DNA of 64,000 nt. It comes from Rhizobium sp. L51/94 (GTDB lineage: Bacteria > Pseudomonadota > Alphaproteobacteria > Rhizobiales > Rhizobiaceae). Below, one piece after another: positions 48,678-56,232 of the stretch. Where the stretch lies: the NCBI RefSeq assembly GCF_019355555.1, contig NZ_CP072141.1:2350001-2414000 (forward strand). The letters are read 5' to 3'. Within the stretch, counting starts at the first letter, position 1. Each line of letters starts with the position of its first letter. The position numbers and the translations under genes are program-made. The notes beneath the pieces are model-generated. The model did no database searches, was not told the DNA's origin, and saw only the letters and a program-made list of their open reading frames with translations.

Positions 48678-49139
48678 TCAGAGACCGACATTAGGCCTGT
48701 CGATCACCTCCCGCAGCGCGAAGCTCGAGTTGATCTTGACCACATGCGGCAAGGCGGACAGCCAGTCGCGGTGGATGCGCTCGTAATCTTCCAGATCGCG
48801 TGCGGCGACCCGCAGGATGTAGTCGTACTCGCCCGACATCAGATAGCAAACGAGCACGTTGGGACAAAGTTTCACCGCAGTTTCGAACTCCGTCAGCGTT
48901 TTGGCGAACTGGCCGGACAGCGATATATGAACAACCGCGATCATCCGGTAGTCCAGCGCCTTGTGCGAAAGGCGCGTGTGGTAGCCGCCGATGGTGCCAT
49001 TCTTTTCGAGGATATCGACGCGGCGAGAGCAGGCGGATGGCGAAAGCCCCGCCTTGACGGCAAGCTCGGCGTTGGTGATCCGGGCATTCTGCTGTAGAGC
49101 TCGCAAAATGGCACGATCGATGGCATCCAGCTCAGACAT
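48678..49139 (-). CDS. Lrp/AsnC family transcriptional regulator
   Basis: The 153-residue regulator has an N-terminal helix-turn-helix (LRALQQNARITNAELAVKAG, LSPSACSRRVDILEKNG) and a C-terminal RAM ligand-binding domain (YRMIAVVHISLSG, CPNVLVCYLMSGEYDYILRV). It is divergent from ald, so it is likely the alanine-responsive activator of that gene (AldR-like). The 151-base intergenic region would hold its sites. Confidence 0.9.
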   Translation of the reverse strand: MSELDAIDRAILRALQQNARITNAELAVKAGLSPSACSRRVDILEKNGTIGGYHTRLSHKALDYRMIAVVHISLSGQFAKTLTEFETAVKLCPNVLVCYLMSGEYDYILRVAARDLEDYERIHRDWLSALPHVVKINSSFALREVIDRPNVGL

Positions 49140-49290
49140 TCGAATTTCCTTCGATATTTGACAGTAAAACGCAATTATCGACGAAAAGTGGCCGTTCTGT
49201 AAACCGTCTTTGCAAGGACATTGCGTCGCCGAAATGGTTCACTTGCGCATCACGATCCGCAGAGGCGGACGGCTATCGAGAGGAACGCAC

Positions 49291-50409
49291 ATGCGCATCG
49301 GCTGCCCGAAGGAAATCAAGAACCATGAATACCGCGTAGGCCTGACGCCTGCTGCCGTGCGTGACTACGTCGCCCACGGCCACCAGGTCTGGATCGAGAC
49401 CAAGGCCGGGGCGGGCATCGGTGCCGACGACCACGCCTATGCGGCGGCCGGCGCCAAGATCGTCGGTACGGCCAAGGAAATTTTCGAGGGCTGCGACATG
49501 ATCGTCAAGGTCAAGGAGCCGCAGCCGCAGGAATGGGCGCAGCTGCGCGAAGGCCAGATCCTCTATACCTATCTCCATCTTGCCCCGGATCCGGAGCAGA
49601 CAAAGGGCCTGCTGGCCTCCGGCGTCACCGCCATAGCCTATGAGACCGTGACTGACGACCGTGGTGGCCTGCCATTGCTGGCGCCGATGTCGGAAGTCGC
49701 CGGACGCCTGTCGATCCAGGCTGGAGCGACGGCATTGCAGAAGGCCAATGGCGGTCTCGGCGTCCTCCTCGGCGGCGTCCCGGGCGTGCTGCCGGGCAAG
49801 GTCACCGTCATCGGCGGCGGTGTGGTCGGGCTGCACGCTGCACGCATGGCTGTAGGCCTCGGTGCTGACGTCACCATCCTCGATCGCTCCCTGCCGCGCC
49901 TGCGCCAGCTTGACGACCTCTTTGCCGGCCGGGTGCACACCCGCTATTCCAGCATTCAGGCGCTCGAAGACGAAGTCTTCTCGGCCGACCTGGTCATCGG
50001 CGCCGTTCTGATCCCCGGTGCTGCTGCGCCAAAGCTTGTGACGCGGGAGATGCTGACCGGCATGAAGAAGGGTGCCGTCATCGTCGATGTCGCCATCGAC
50101 CAGGGCGGTTGCTTCGAAACCTCCCATGCAACGACGCATTCCGATCCGACCTATGTCGTCGAAGGCGTCGTGCATTATTGCGTCGCCAACATGCCGGGTG
50201 CCGTGCCCGTGACCTCCGCCCATGCGCTGAACAACGCCACGCTCCACCATGGCCTGGCGCTTGCCGATCGCGGCCTTCGCGCCATCGCCGAAGACCGCCA
50301 TCTGCGCAACGGTCTCAACGTCCACAAGGGCCGCATCGTCAATGCAGCGGTTGCCGAAGCACTCGGCTATGAAGCCGTTGCGCCGGAAAGCATCCTGAAC
50401 GTTGCCTGA
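49291..50409 (+). CDS. ald: Alanine dehydrogenase
   Basis: Ald oxidises L-alanine to pyruvate with NAD+. From the ATG at 49291 (GAGAGGAA upstream) the product is 372 residues: [20 protein letters not shown], the catalytic [10 protein letters not shown], the NAD-binding [20 protein letters not shown] and [20 protein letters not shown]. It is the target gene expected for the divergent Lrp-type regulator. In rhizobia the enzyme matters in alanine utilisation and in bacteroids. Confidence 0.96.
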   Translation: MRIGCPKEIKNHEYRVGLTPAAVRDYVAHGHQVWIETKAGAGIGADDHAYAAAGAKIVGTAKEIFEGCDMIVKVKEPQPQEWAQLREGQILYTYLHLAPDPEQTKGLLASGVTAIAYETVTDDRGGLPLLAPMSEVAGRLSIQAGATALQKANGGLGVLLGGVPGVLPGKVTVIGGGVVGLHAARMAVGLGADVTILDRSLPRLRQLDDLFAGRVHTRYSSIQALEDEVFSADLVIGAVLIPGAAAPKLVTREMLTGMKKGAVIVDVAIDQGGCFETSHATTHSDPTYVVEGVVHYCVANMPGAVPVTSAHALNNATLHHGLALADRGLRAIAEDRHLRNGLNVHKGRIVNAAVAEALGYEAVAPESILNVA

Positions 50410-50424
50410 CCGCAAGGCCAACTG

Positions 50425-50934
50425 TTAGATGAAGGCGCCGGGCTCCCCGTGGACCGGCGCCTTTTGCTTGTCTATGCGGCACTGGTAGCAGTTGTTGCGC
50501 GCCGATCGAACGTGGACATAAGCTATTTCCGGCCGCGCCAGCAGCGTTTCGGCATAGGCGGGAATGTCGTCGGTGGTCGTGACGGCGCCCGTGCCGTAGA
50601 CGATGCGATTGCTGTCGCTGTATCCCCGCACGATGAAGTCGCGGGTGCCGGACAGAACGGGCGGCAGGACCTCCTCTGCCGCATAGCGCTGGCAAGGCAC
50701 CTTGTGCAGAAAGACCGGGCCGGTTTCGGCGTACGGCTGCAGCTCCGGAAAGGGCCGATAGGCAAAGACCAGAAACGCGTCCCCGGCATCGATATTGCGG
50801 AGGCAATGCCGGCAGGGATTGCCCGGACCGTCGGAGATCGTGGTTTCCGGCAGCCTCCCGTAGGCATCGGCGGCTCCGCTCCAGAGAGCTTCGGCATCGG
50901 CATAGGGCATGGCGGCGAAACGAATGTTGGACAT
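50425..50934 (-). CDS. DUF1203 family protein
   Basis: The 169-residue product has the DUF1203 pattern: NPCRHCLRNIDAGDAFLVFA with two cysteines, then FPELQPYAETGPVFLHKVPC and a C-terminal VHVRSARNNCYQCRIDKQK with a second cysteine pair. The family is of unknown function, and the cysteines could bind a metal. GGGAG lies eight bases before the ATG. Its last codons overlap the ald terminator on the opposite strand. Confidence 0.85.
   Translation of the reverse strand: MSNIRFAAMPYADAEALWSGAADAYGRLPETTISDGPGNPCRHCLRNIDAGDAFLVFAYRPFPELQPYAETGPVFLHKVPCQRYAAEEVLPPVLSGTRDFIVRGYSDSNRIVYGTGAVTTTDDIPAYAETLLARPEIAYVHVRSARNNCYQCRIDKQKAPVHGEPGAFI
50432..50465 (+). terminator. Terminator of ald, inside the convergent DUF1203 gene
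   Basis: AAGGCGCCGG and CCGGCGCCTT form a 10-bp perfect stem followed by TTTT on the plus strand, 22 bases after the ald stop codon. It lies within the 3' coding end of the convergent DUF1203 gene, so the same bases serve as code and terminator. Confidence 0.8.
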
Positions 50935-51048
50935 GACAAATCTCCCTTTGAGGTCGTCATGACATGCGGCTCCGATCAGGGCGAAACCACCCGTTTCTTG
51001 CCGTTCGTTTTCAAAGCGCTATTTTGCGACAAAAAAGGGAGCTTCAGC

Positions 51049-51213
51049 ATGCCGAACATCGATCTCGACTATCTTGCCAAGCAGAATGACAAGATACTGG
51101 AAGAACTCAGCGCGTTGCGGCGAGAGGTTGCCGATCTCAGGGCGACTGCCGGACAATCGCTCGAAATAGACCGGCGCACAGATCCGCGCCGGCCAAGCGG
51201 CCTGTCACGCTAG
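51049..51213 (+). CDS. Small coiled-coil protein of 54 residues
   Basis: An ATG with AAAGGGAG about nine bases upstream starts a 54-codon frame. The product begins MPNIDLDYLAKQNDKILEEL and continues SALRREVADLRATAGQ, a heptad pattern typical of a short coiled coil, and ends in a basic tail. It lies in the plus orientation between two leftward genes. I know no named family; it is supported by the ribosome-binding site and residue pattern. Confidence 0.5.
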   Translation: MPNIDLDYLAKQNDKILEELSALRREVADLRATAGQSLEIDRRTDPRRPSGLSR

Positions 51214-51215
51214 CC

Positions 51216-51779
51216 TCAGCCGCGCTTGATGATCTCGAGCAACTCGTCGTCAGTCAGCGGCGTGACGGTGCCCTGCGCCGTCGAAACCGGTGAGAAACCG
51301 AACATCTGGTAAAGCTGCAGTGCGCGCGGATGGTCGAGATTATTGGTGGTTACCACGATCTTCTGCGGGTTCGAAAGCCACAGGGCATAGAGAGCCTGCA
51401 GCAGGAACCACTTGCCGATGCCAAGCCCCAGCGCGTGCTCTATCAGCCCGAAGTGACTAAGCTCGATCGTGTCCTCGTCGACGCGAAAATGTTCGAAGAA
51501 GCCGGCGGGCGCGCCGTTGACGTAGAGCACGCTGACGTCGTTGCGCTCGTCATGGAGAACGTTCGTCAGTTCCTCGTCGCTCATTCTCATCCGGTCCACC
51601 CACTGCCATCGGGCGCCGACCTGGCGGTAGAGATAGCGGTAGAACGGCAGCGGGATCTTCGGCGCCCGCATCACTGCGGCCTGGATGTTGATCGGGATCG
51701 CCAGGCTGGTCTTCGGCGGCGCAGTCATCTCCAATCGGGTGATCTGGACCGGTATCGATGCGATGGATGTTTCAGTCAT
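51216..51779 (-). CDS. GNAT family N-acetyltransferase
   Basis: The 187-residue product has a GNAT core: DVSVLYVNGAPAGFFEHFRV, then the acetyl-CoA-binding LGLGIGKWFLLQALYALW and ALQLYQMFGFSPVST. Substrate is unknown. It is the last gene of the cysK-alaX-sseA operon, only two bases after sseA. The ATG at 51779 is preceded by AAGGCTTGAAC. Confidence 0.83.
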   Translation of the reverse strand: MTETSIASIPVQITRLEMTAPPKTSLAIPINIQAAVMRAPKIPLPFYRYLYRQVGARWQWVDRMRMSDEELTNVLHDERNDVSVLYVNGAPAGFFEHFRVDEDTIELSHFGLIEHALGLGIGKWFLLQALYALWLSNPQKIVVTTNNLDHPRALQLYQMFGFSPVSTAQGTVTPLTDDELLEIIKRG

Positions 51780-51781
51780 GT

Positions 51782-52636
51782 TCAAGCCTTGCCGGTGGCG
51801 ATGGGGGTGTCCTGCCGGCTTCCCCATTCCGTCCAGGAGCCGTCATAGAGCCGGTTGTCGCTGTGATCGAGTGATTCCAGCGCCAGCGTAATGATTGCCG
51901 CAGTGATACCCGAACCGCAACTGGTGACGACCGGCTTGGAAAGATCGATGCCGGCGGCCTCTATGGTCTGCTTCAGTTCGGACAGCGTCTTCAGCTTGCC
52001 ACCGGTCGAAAAGGAGCCGGAAGGCAGGCTGCGGGCACCCGGCATGTGGCCGGAGCGCATACCGGCGCGGGGCTCGGGTTCCTCGGCTGCGAACCGGCCG
52101 GCGCTGCGCGCATCGGCAATCTGCATGGCGCCGCTGGAGACGATATCGCGCATGTCCTCGAAGCCGACCACGCGCTTGTCGTCGAATACAGGGGTGAAGG
52201 TCGCTGGCTGCGGATCCGGCGTCGTCGTTTCCAGCGGACGGCCCTCGGCCTTCCAGCCATCGAGGCCGCCATCCAGAACTACGACGTTGCTAGCGCCCAT
52301 GATGCGAAACAACCACCAGACGCGCGGTGCCGAAAAGATACCGGGACCGTCATAGACGACGATCCGGTCGGTTACCGATATCCCGAGCTTGCCGACCTGT
52401 TCGGCGAAATAGTCCGGGGAGGGCACCATGTGCGGCAGGTCTGTGGAGTGATCGGCGATCTTGTCATGATCGAAACGGACGGCGCCCGGAATATGGCCGG
52501 CGGCGTATTCGGCCTCCGCGTCCCGCTTCTGCGCCGGAAGATAGAACGCGGCGTCGACCACCTTCAGGTCCGGAGCGCCAAGCTGCTGTTGCAGCCAGTC
52601 GGCCGATACGACAAAACGGCTTTGGTCGACACTCAT
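51782..52636 (-). CDS. sseA: 3-mercaptopyruvate sulfurtransferase (rhodanese family)
   Basis: The enzyme transfers sulfur from 3-mercaptopyruvate to thiol acceptors or cyanide. The 284-residue product has two rhodanese domains; the active-site cysteine is Cys240 in VVTSCGSGITAAI, the SseA-type loop rather than the rhodanese CRKGVT loop. The ATG at 52636 has GGAGA six bases upstream; an ATG at 52648 is less well placed. It shares an operon with cysK. Confidence 0.93.
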   Translation of the reverse strand: MSVDQSRFVVSADWLQQQLGAPDLKVVDAAFYLPAQKRDAEAEYAAGHIPGAVRFDHDKIADHSTDLPHMVPSPDYFAEQVGKLGISVTDRIVVYDGPGIFSAPRVWWLFRIMGASNVVVLDGGLDGWKAEGRPLETTTPDPQPATFTPVFDDKRVVGFEDMRDIVSSGAMQIADARSAGRFAAEEPEPRAGMRSGHMPGARSLPSGSFSTGGKLKTLSELKQTIEAAGIDLSKPVVTSCGSGITAAIITLALESLDHSDNRLYDGSWTEWGSRQDTPIATGKA

Positions 52637-52653
52637 GCTGATCTCCATGCTGT

Positions 52654-53397
52654 TCAGGCTTCTTGCCCGGGCGTTCCGAAGCGGATGCGAAAGCGCCGGT
52701 TTTCCTTGCCCTTTTTTTCGATCTTGGCGATGAAGATCGCGCCGACCTCCTGCGTCTCCGACACATGTGTGCCGCCACAGGGCTGGCTGTCAACGGACGA
52801 ACTCTCGCCGATGCAGACGAGGCTGACCCGGCCAAGTCCTATCGGAGGCCGAACGTTCTTGGACTTGACGATGCCCGGATTGGCCGCAAGCTCTTCGTCG
52901 GTAATCCATTGCAGGGTGATCGGGTGATTTTCGTTGACGAGCGTCATAAGCTTCGCCGTCACATCGTCCTTGTCGATCGCCTCGCTCATGTCGAAGTCGA
53001 CGCGGCTCTCGTCTTCGCCGACGGCAGCGCCTGTGATCGGGTAGGGGCAGACGACTGACAGGAGATGGCAGGCGGTGTGCATCCGCATCAGCCGGTAGCG
53101 GCGCGGCCAGTCGATGTGCAGAACCACTGTCTCGCCGACGGAAGGCACGGCCTCGCCTTCGAGCGGTGTGTGCAGGATAATGTCCTTGGTCGCGCCATGG
53201 CGGGCCTGGCCAAGCATGATCCTTGAGCCGTCGCTGCGTTCCAGAAATCCGGTATCGCCGGGCTGACCGCCCGATGTTGCATAAAAGCAGGTCCGGTCGA
53301 CCTCGATGCTGCCGTCCTCGTGCACTGCAGTCACCGTCGCCTCGACGGTCGACAGATAGAAATCGTCACGGAAGAGCGCCTCGACTGTCATCGGCAA
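52654..53397 (-). CDS. Alanyl-tRNA editing protein (AlaX-like)
   Basis: AlaX proteins hydrolyse Ser- or Gly-tRNA(Ala) in trans. The 247-residue product has the zinc-site histidines His107 and His111 (MHTACHLLS) and Cys207/His211 (QPCGGTHV), the full editing motif set, plus CFYATSGGQPGDTG in the N-terminal barrel. It abuts cysK with no gap and precedes sseA. The start may be MPM or MTV, two codons apart. Confidence 0.9.
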   Translation of the reverse strand: MPMTVEALFRDDFYLSTVEATVTAVHEDGSIEVDRTCFYATSGGQPGDTGFLERSDGSRIMLGQARHGATKDIILHTPLEGEAVPSVGETVVLHIDWPRRYRLMRMHTACHLLSVVCPYPITGAAVGEDESRVDFDMSEAIDKDDVTAKLMTLVNENHPITLQWITDEELAANPGIVKSKNVRPPIGLGRVSLVCIGESSSVDSQPCGGTHVSETQEVGAIFIAKIEKKGKENRRFRIRFGTPGQEA

Positions 53398-54438
53398 TCA
53401 CGCGACCCGTTCATAGGGAACGGAAATCTGCGGGGACGCCGTCAGCCAATCCGGCACAGGCAGGCCCTTTGATTTCAGGAAGTCCGGGTTGAAGAGCTTG
53501 GACTGGTAGCGGTTGCCATAGTCGCAGAGGATGGTGACGATGGTGTGCCCGGGGCCGAGATCCTTCGCCATCCGCATCGCGCCGGCTATGTTGATGGCTG
53601 AGGAGCCGCCGAGGCATAGCCCCTCATGTGCTGCAAGGTCGAAGACAATCGGCAATGCGTCCGCATCAGAGATCCGGTAGGCAAAATCAGGCTTGAAGCC
53701 CTCGAGATTGGCTGTGATGCGCCCCTGGCCGATACCTTCGGTGATCGACGATCCCTCGGATTTCAGCGTGCCATGCGCATAGAACTCATAGAGCGATGCA
53801 CCTTCGGGATCGGCGAGGCCGATCTTGATGCCCTTGTTGAAGCCATGCAGACCTATCGCCGTCCCGGCCAGCGTGCCGCCGGAACCGACCGCGCAGATGA
53901 AGCCGTCGACCTTGCCGTGCGTATCATCCCAGATTTCGCGCGCCGTCGTCTCGATATGCGCCTGGCGGTTGGAGAGGTTGTCGAACTGGTTCGCCCAGAT
54001 GGCGCCGTTCGGCTCGGTCTTTGCCAGTTGTTCTGCGAGCCGGCCGGAGACTTTGACGTAATTGTTGGGGTTTTTGTAAGGGGCAGCCGGAACTTCGACC
54101 AGTTCCGCGCCGAGCAGCCTCAGCGCGTCCTTCTTCTCCTGGCTCTGCGTTTCCGGGATGACGATGACGGTGCGATAGCCCAGCGCCTTGGCGACAAGAG
54201 TGAGGCCGATGCCGGTGTTGCCGGCCGTGCCCTCGACGATGACGCCTCCCGGCCGCAGCAGTCCCTTCTTCTCGGCATCGCGGATGATGTAGAGCGCCGC
54301 ACGATCCTTGACGGACTGGCCAGGGTTCAGGAATTCCGCCTTGCCATAGATCGTCGAGCCGGTCGCCTCTGAGGCGCCCTTCAGCTTGATAAGAGGTGTG
54401 TGGCCGATCGCTTCGAGGACGGAGGGGTAAACGCTCAT
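53398..54438 (-). CDS. cysK: Cysteine synthase A
   Basis: CysK makes cysteine from O-acetylserine and sulfide. From the ATG at 54438 the product is 346 residues. The PLP lysine is Lys44 (FLNPGQSVKDRAAL), with the substrate loop VEGTAGNTGIGLTL and the phosphate-binding VGSGGTLAGTAIGL. It is longer at the C-terminus than the E. coli enzyme, as in related alphaproteobacterial forms. It is the first gene of an operon with alaX and sseA, which suggests a thiol or cysteine-centred unit. Confidence 0.93.
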   Translation of the reverse strand: MSVYPSVLEAIGHTPLIKLKGASEATGSTIYGKAEFLNPGQSVKDRAALYIIRDAEKKGLLRPGGVIVEGTAGNTGIGLTLVAKALGYRTVIVIPETQSQEKKDALRLLGAELVEVPAAPYKNPNNYVKVSGRLAEQLAKTEPNGAIWANQFDNLSNRQAHIETTAREIWDDTHGKVDGFICAVGSGGTLAGTAIGLHGFNKGIKIGLADPEGASLYEFYAHGTLKSEGSSITEGIGQGRITANLEGFKPDFAYRISDADALPIVFDLAAHEGLCLGGSSAINIAGAMRMAKDLGPGHTIVTILCDYGNRYQSKLFNPDFLKSKGLPVPDWLTASPQISVPYERVA

Positions 54439-54574
54439 GGGATCTGCCTTCTGTTTGATCCTATTGTAAGAACGGTCTTTTCTCTCCACAAGGCGGCATT
54501 GGCAAGAAATACCGTTCTCATAGGGCGGCCGGTGCGATAAAATTCATTGGCCCCAAGCAATAAGTCTGCCTTGG

Positions 54575-54603
54575 TGATCTGTTGATTGACTTTTGGCGTA
54601 AGC
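54575..54603 (+). promoter_or_regulatory. ECF (RpoE/ECF11)-type promoter of the chrR-like gene
   Basis: TGATCT (54575-54580) is followed after exactly 18 bases by TAAGC (54599-54603). The Rhodobacter sphaeroides RpoE consensus for singlet-oxygen genes is TGATCC-N18-TAAGA, so 9 of 11 defined positions match. It ends 48 bases before the chrR-like start codon. Confidence 0.6.
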
Positions 54604-54650
54604 GTCAGCAGAAAAGTTCGAGCGGGTGAACGGTCTTGGTCGGAACGAAT

Positions 54651-55301
54651 ATGGTGGGCAATCAGATCGATACTTTCGACGCGCTTATGGCGCATTATGT
54701 TGCCGGCTCGCTTCCGGAACCTGCCCGCATTCTTGTTGCTGCCCATCTCGAGATGCAGCCCATCAATCGTTTAATCGTCCATGATCTGGAAGCACTTGCA
54801 GGCGAGGCTCTGGAACAGATGCCCGCCGCAAATCCCGGTGACAGGAACGCCCGGCTTGCTGCAATTTTCGCGTCGCCGGCCTCGTCGGAACCGGCGCCAC
54901 GACCGGTCGAAAGATCAGGTGACGGCGGGTTGCCACAGACGCTGCGCGATTTCATCGGTTACGATCTTGCGGATATCCCGTGGCGCAGCAAGTTGCCGGG
55001 CTTCAAGAAATACGGCCTTGGCGAAATCGATGGCTGCAAGGTGAACCTGATGTGGATCCGAGCCGGCAGGAAGCTGCCGACCCACACCCATGAGGGCGCC
55101 GAGTTGACGCTGGTGCTGGAGGGTGCATTCTCGGATGCGCGCGGCCGCTACGGGCCGGGCGAGATATCGATCGCCGACGACAGCATCGTACACCGGCCGG
55201 TCGCCGAAAACGACCGGCCCTGCATTGCCTTTTCGGTGCTCGAGGCGCCGATAAAATTCAAGGGGCCGCTGACGCGTCTCGTTGGCGACCTGCTCGGCTG
55301 A
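54651..55301 (+). CDS. ChrR-like cupin protein with degenerate zinc anti-sigma module
   Basis: ChrR proteins bind and hold ECF sigma RpoE until singlet oxygen is present. From the ATG at 54651 the product is 216 residues. The C-terminal cupin has all four ligands (His145, His147, Glu151 and His181, in THTHEGAE and IVHRP). The N-terminal module keeps His32, but the two cysteine positions read Gln36 and Asn39 (AHLEMQPINR) and an N-terminal histidine is missing. No sigma gene is next to it. Its anti-sigma function is therefore uncertain. Confidence 0.8.
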   Translation: MVGNQIDTFDALMAHYVAGSLPEPARILVAAHLEMQPINRLIVHDLEALAGEALEQMPAANPGDRNARLAAIFASPASSEPAPRPVERSGDGGLPQTLRDFIGYDLADIPWRSKLPGFKKYGLGEIDGCKVNLMWIRAGRKLPTHTHEGAELTLVLEGAFSDARGRYGPGEISIADDSIVHRPVAENDRPCIAFSVLEAPIKFKGPLTRLVGDLLG

Positions 55302-55401
55302 AAGCAGCCACAATAGCGTGCTATCGGCAGCGACAAACTGCTGGACAGGAACTTTCTGACATCGCCTGGTGTTGAACCGGACCCGCCGAGGAGCAAACGA
55401 G

Positions 55402-56232
55402 ATGCGTGACTATGTCGCCCGACCCGATCATGGGATCGTCTGGATTTCCGGAGCCAGCTCGGGCATTGGACGGGCGCTCGCGCTCAAGCTGGCGGGTGAG
55501 GGGTACCGGGTCGCCGTGACCGCCCGCAACCATGACAAGCTGCTCGAACTCCAGTTGGAGGCGGCAGGACTTGCCGGCAGCATCATCGTTCTCGATGGCG
55601 ACGTTACCAGTGCCGAGGACATGGAACACACCGTCGCCGCCATAGAGTACCAGCACGGCACTCTGGCCATGGCGATCTTCAATGCCGGCGTCTATCTGCC
55701 CGTCGACGGTGCGCATCTGAAACACGAGGACTTCGAGCGGAGCTTCTCCGTCAACTTGTCCGGCGTGGTCAATTGTTTGATCCCCGCAGTCCGTCACATG
55801 AAGACGAAGGGGCAGGGCCAGATTGCTATCGTCTCGTCTGTGACCGGCTACGGAGGGCTGCCGACAAGTGCTGCCTATGGAGCCACCAAAGCGGCGCTCA
55901 TCAACATGGCCGAAAGCCTGAAATTCGATCTCGATAAACTCGGCATCCGAATCCAGGTCATCAATCCGGGCTTCGTCGATACCGAAGCCACAAAGAACAA
56001 CCAATTCCCTATGCCGTCGCTGGTGACCGCCCAGGTCGCTGCCGATGAGATTGCCGCAGGCCTGAAGTCGCTCTCCTTCGAGATCAGCTTTCCGAAGAGT
56101 TTTACACTACGGTTGAAGCTGCTGAAATTCCTGCCCTACAATCTCTATTTCAAGGTCATCAACCGGTTTACCGGATGGCCCGAGCGCGCGGTGGAGTCTC
56201 CGCGCGATCCCTCTCCGCATCCAGCCGAGTAG
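55402..56232 (+). CDS. Short-chain dehydrogenase/reductase
   Basis: The 276-residue SDR has the cofactor motif WISGASSGIGRALALKLA, FNAGVYLPVDG at the NAG position and the catalytic tyrosine/lysine in YGATKAAL. The substrate is unknown. An SDR accompanies the RpoE-regulated genes in Rhodobacter, which supports a role in the same response. The ATG at 55402 follows GAGGAGC. Its 3' end overlaps that of the convergent transporter gene by 65 bases. Confidence 0.88.
   Translation: MRDYVARPDHGIVWISGASSGIGRALALKLAGEGYRVAVTARNHDKLLELQLEAAGLAGSIIVLDGDVTSAEDMEHTVAAIEYQHGTLAMAIFNAGVYLPVDGAHLKHEDFERSFSVNLSGVVNCLIPAVRHMKTKGQGQIAIVSSVTGYGGLPTSAAYGATKAALINMAESLKFDLDKLGIRIQVINPGFVDTEATKNNQFPMPSLVTAQVAADEIAAGLKSLSFEISFPKSFTLRLKLLKFLPYNLYFKVINRFTGWPERAVESPRDPSPHPAE

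Noticed and set aside
54456..54471. TGATCC and TAAGA next to each other upstream of cysK
   Set aside because: The two hexamer-like elements are only five bases apart, not 18, so they cannot form one ECF11 promoter; no TAAGA-like sequence lies 18 bases from this TGATCC.
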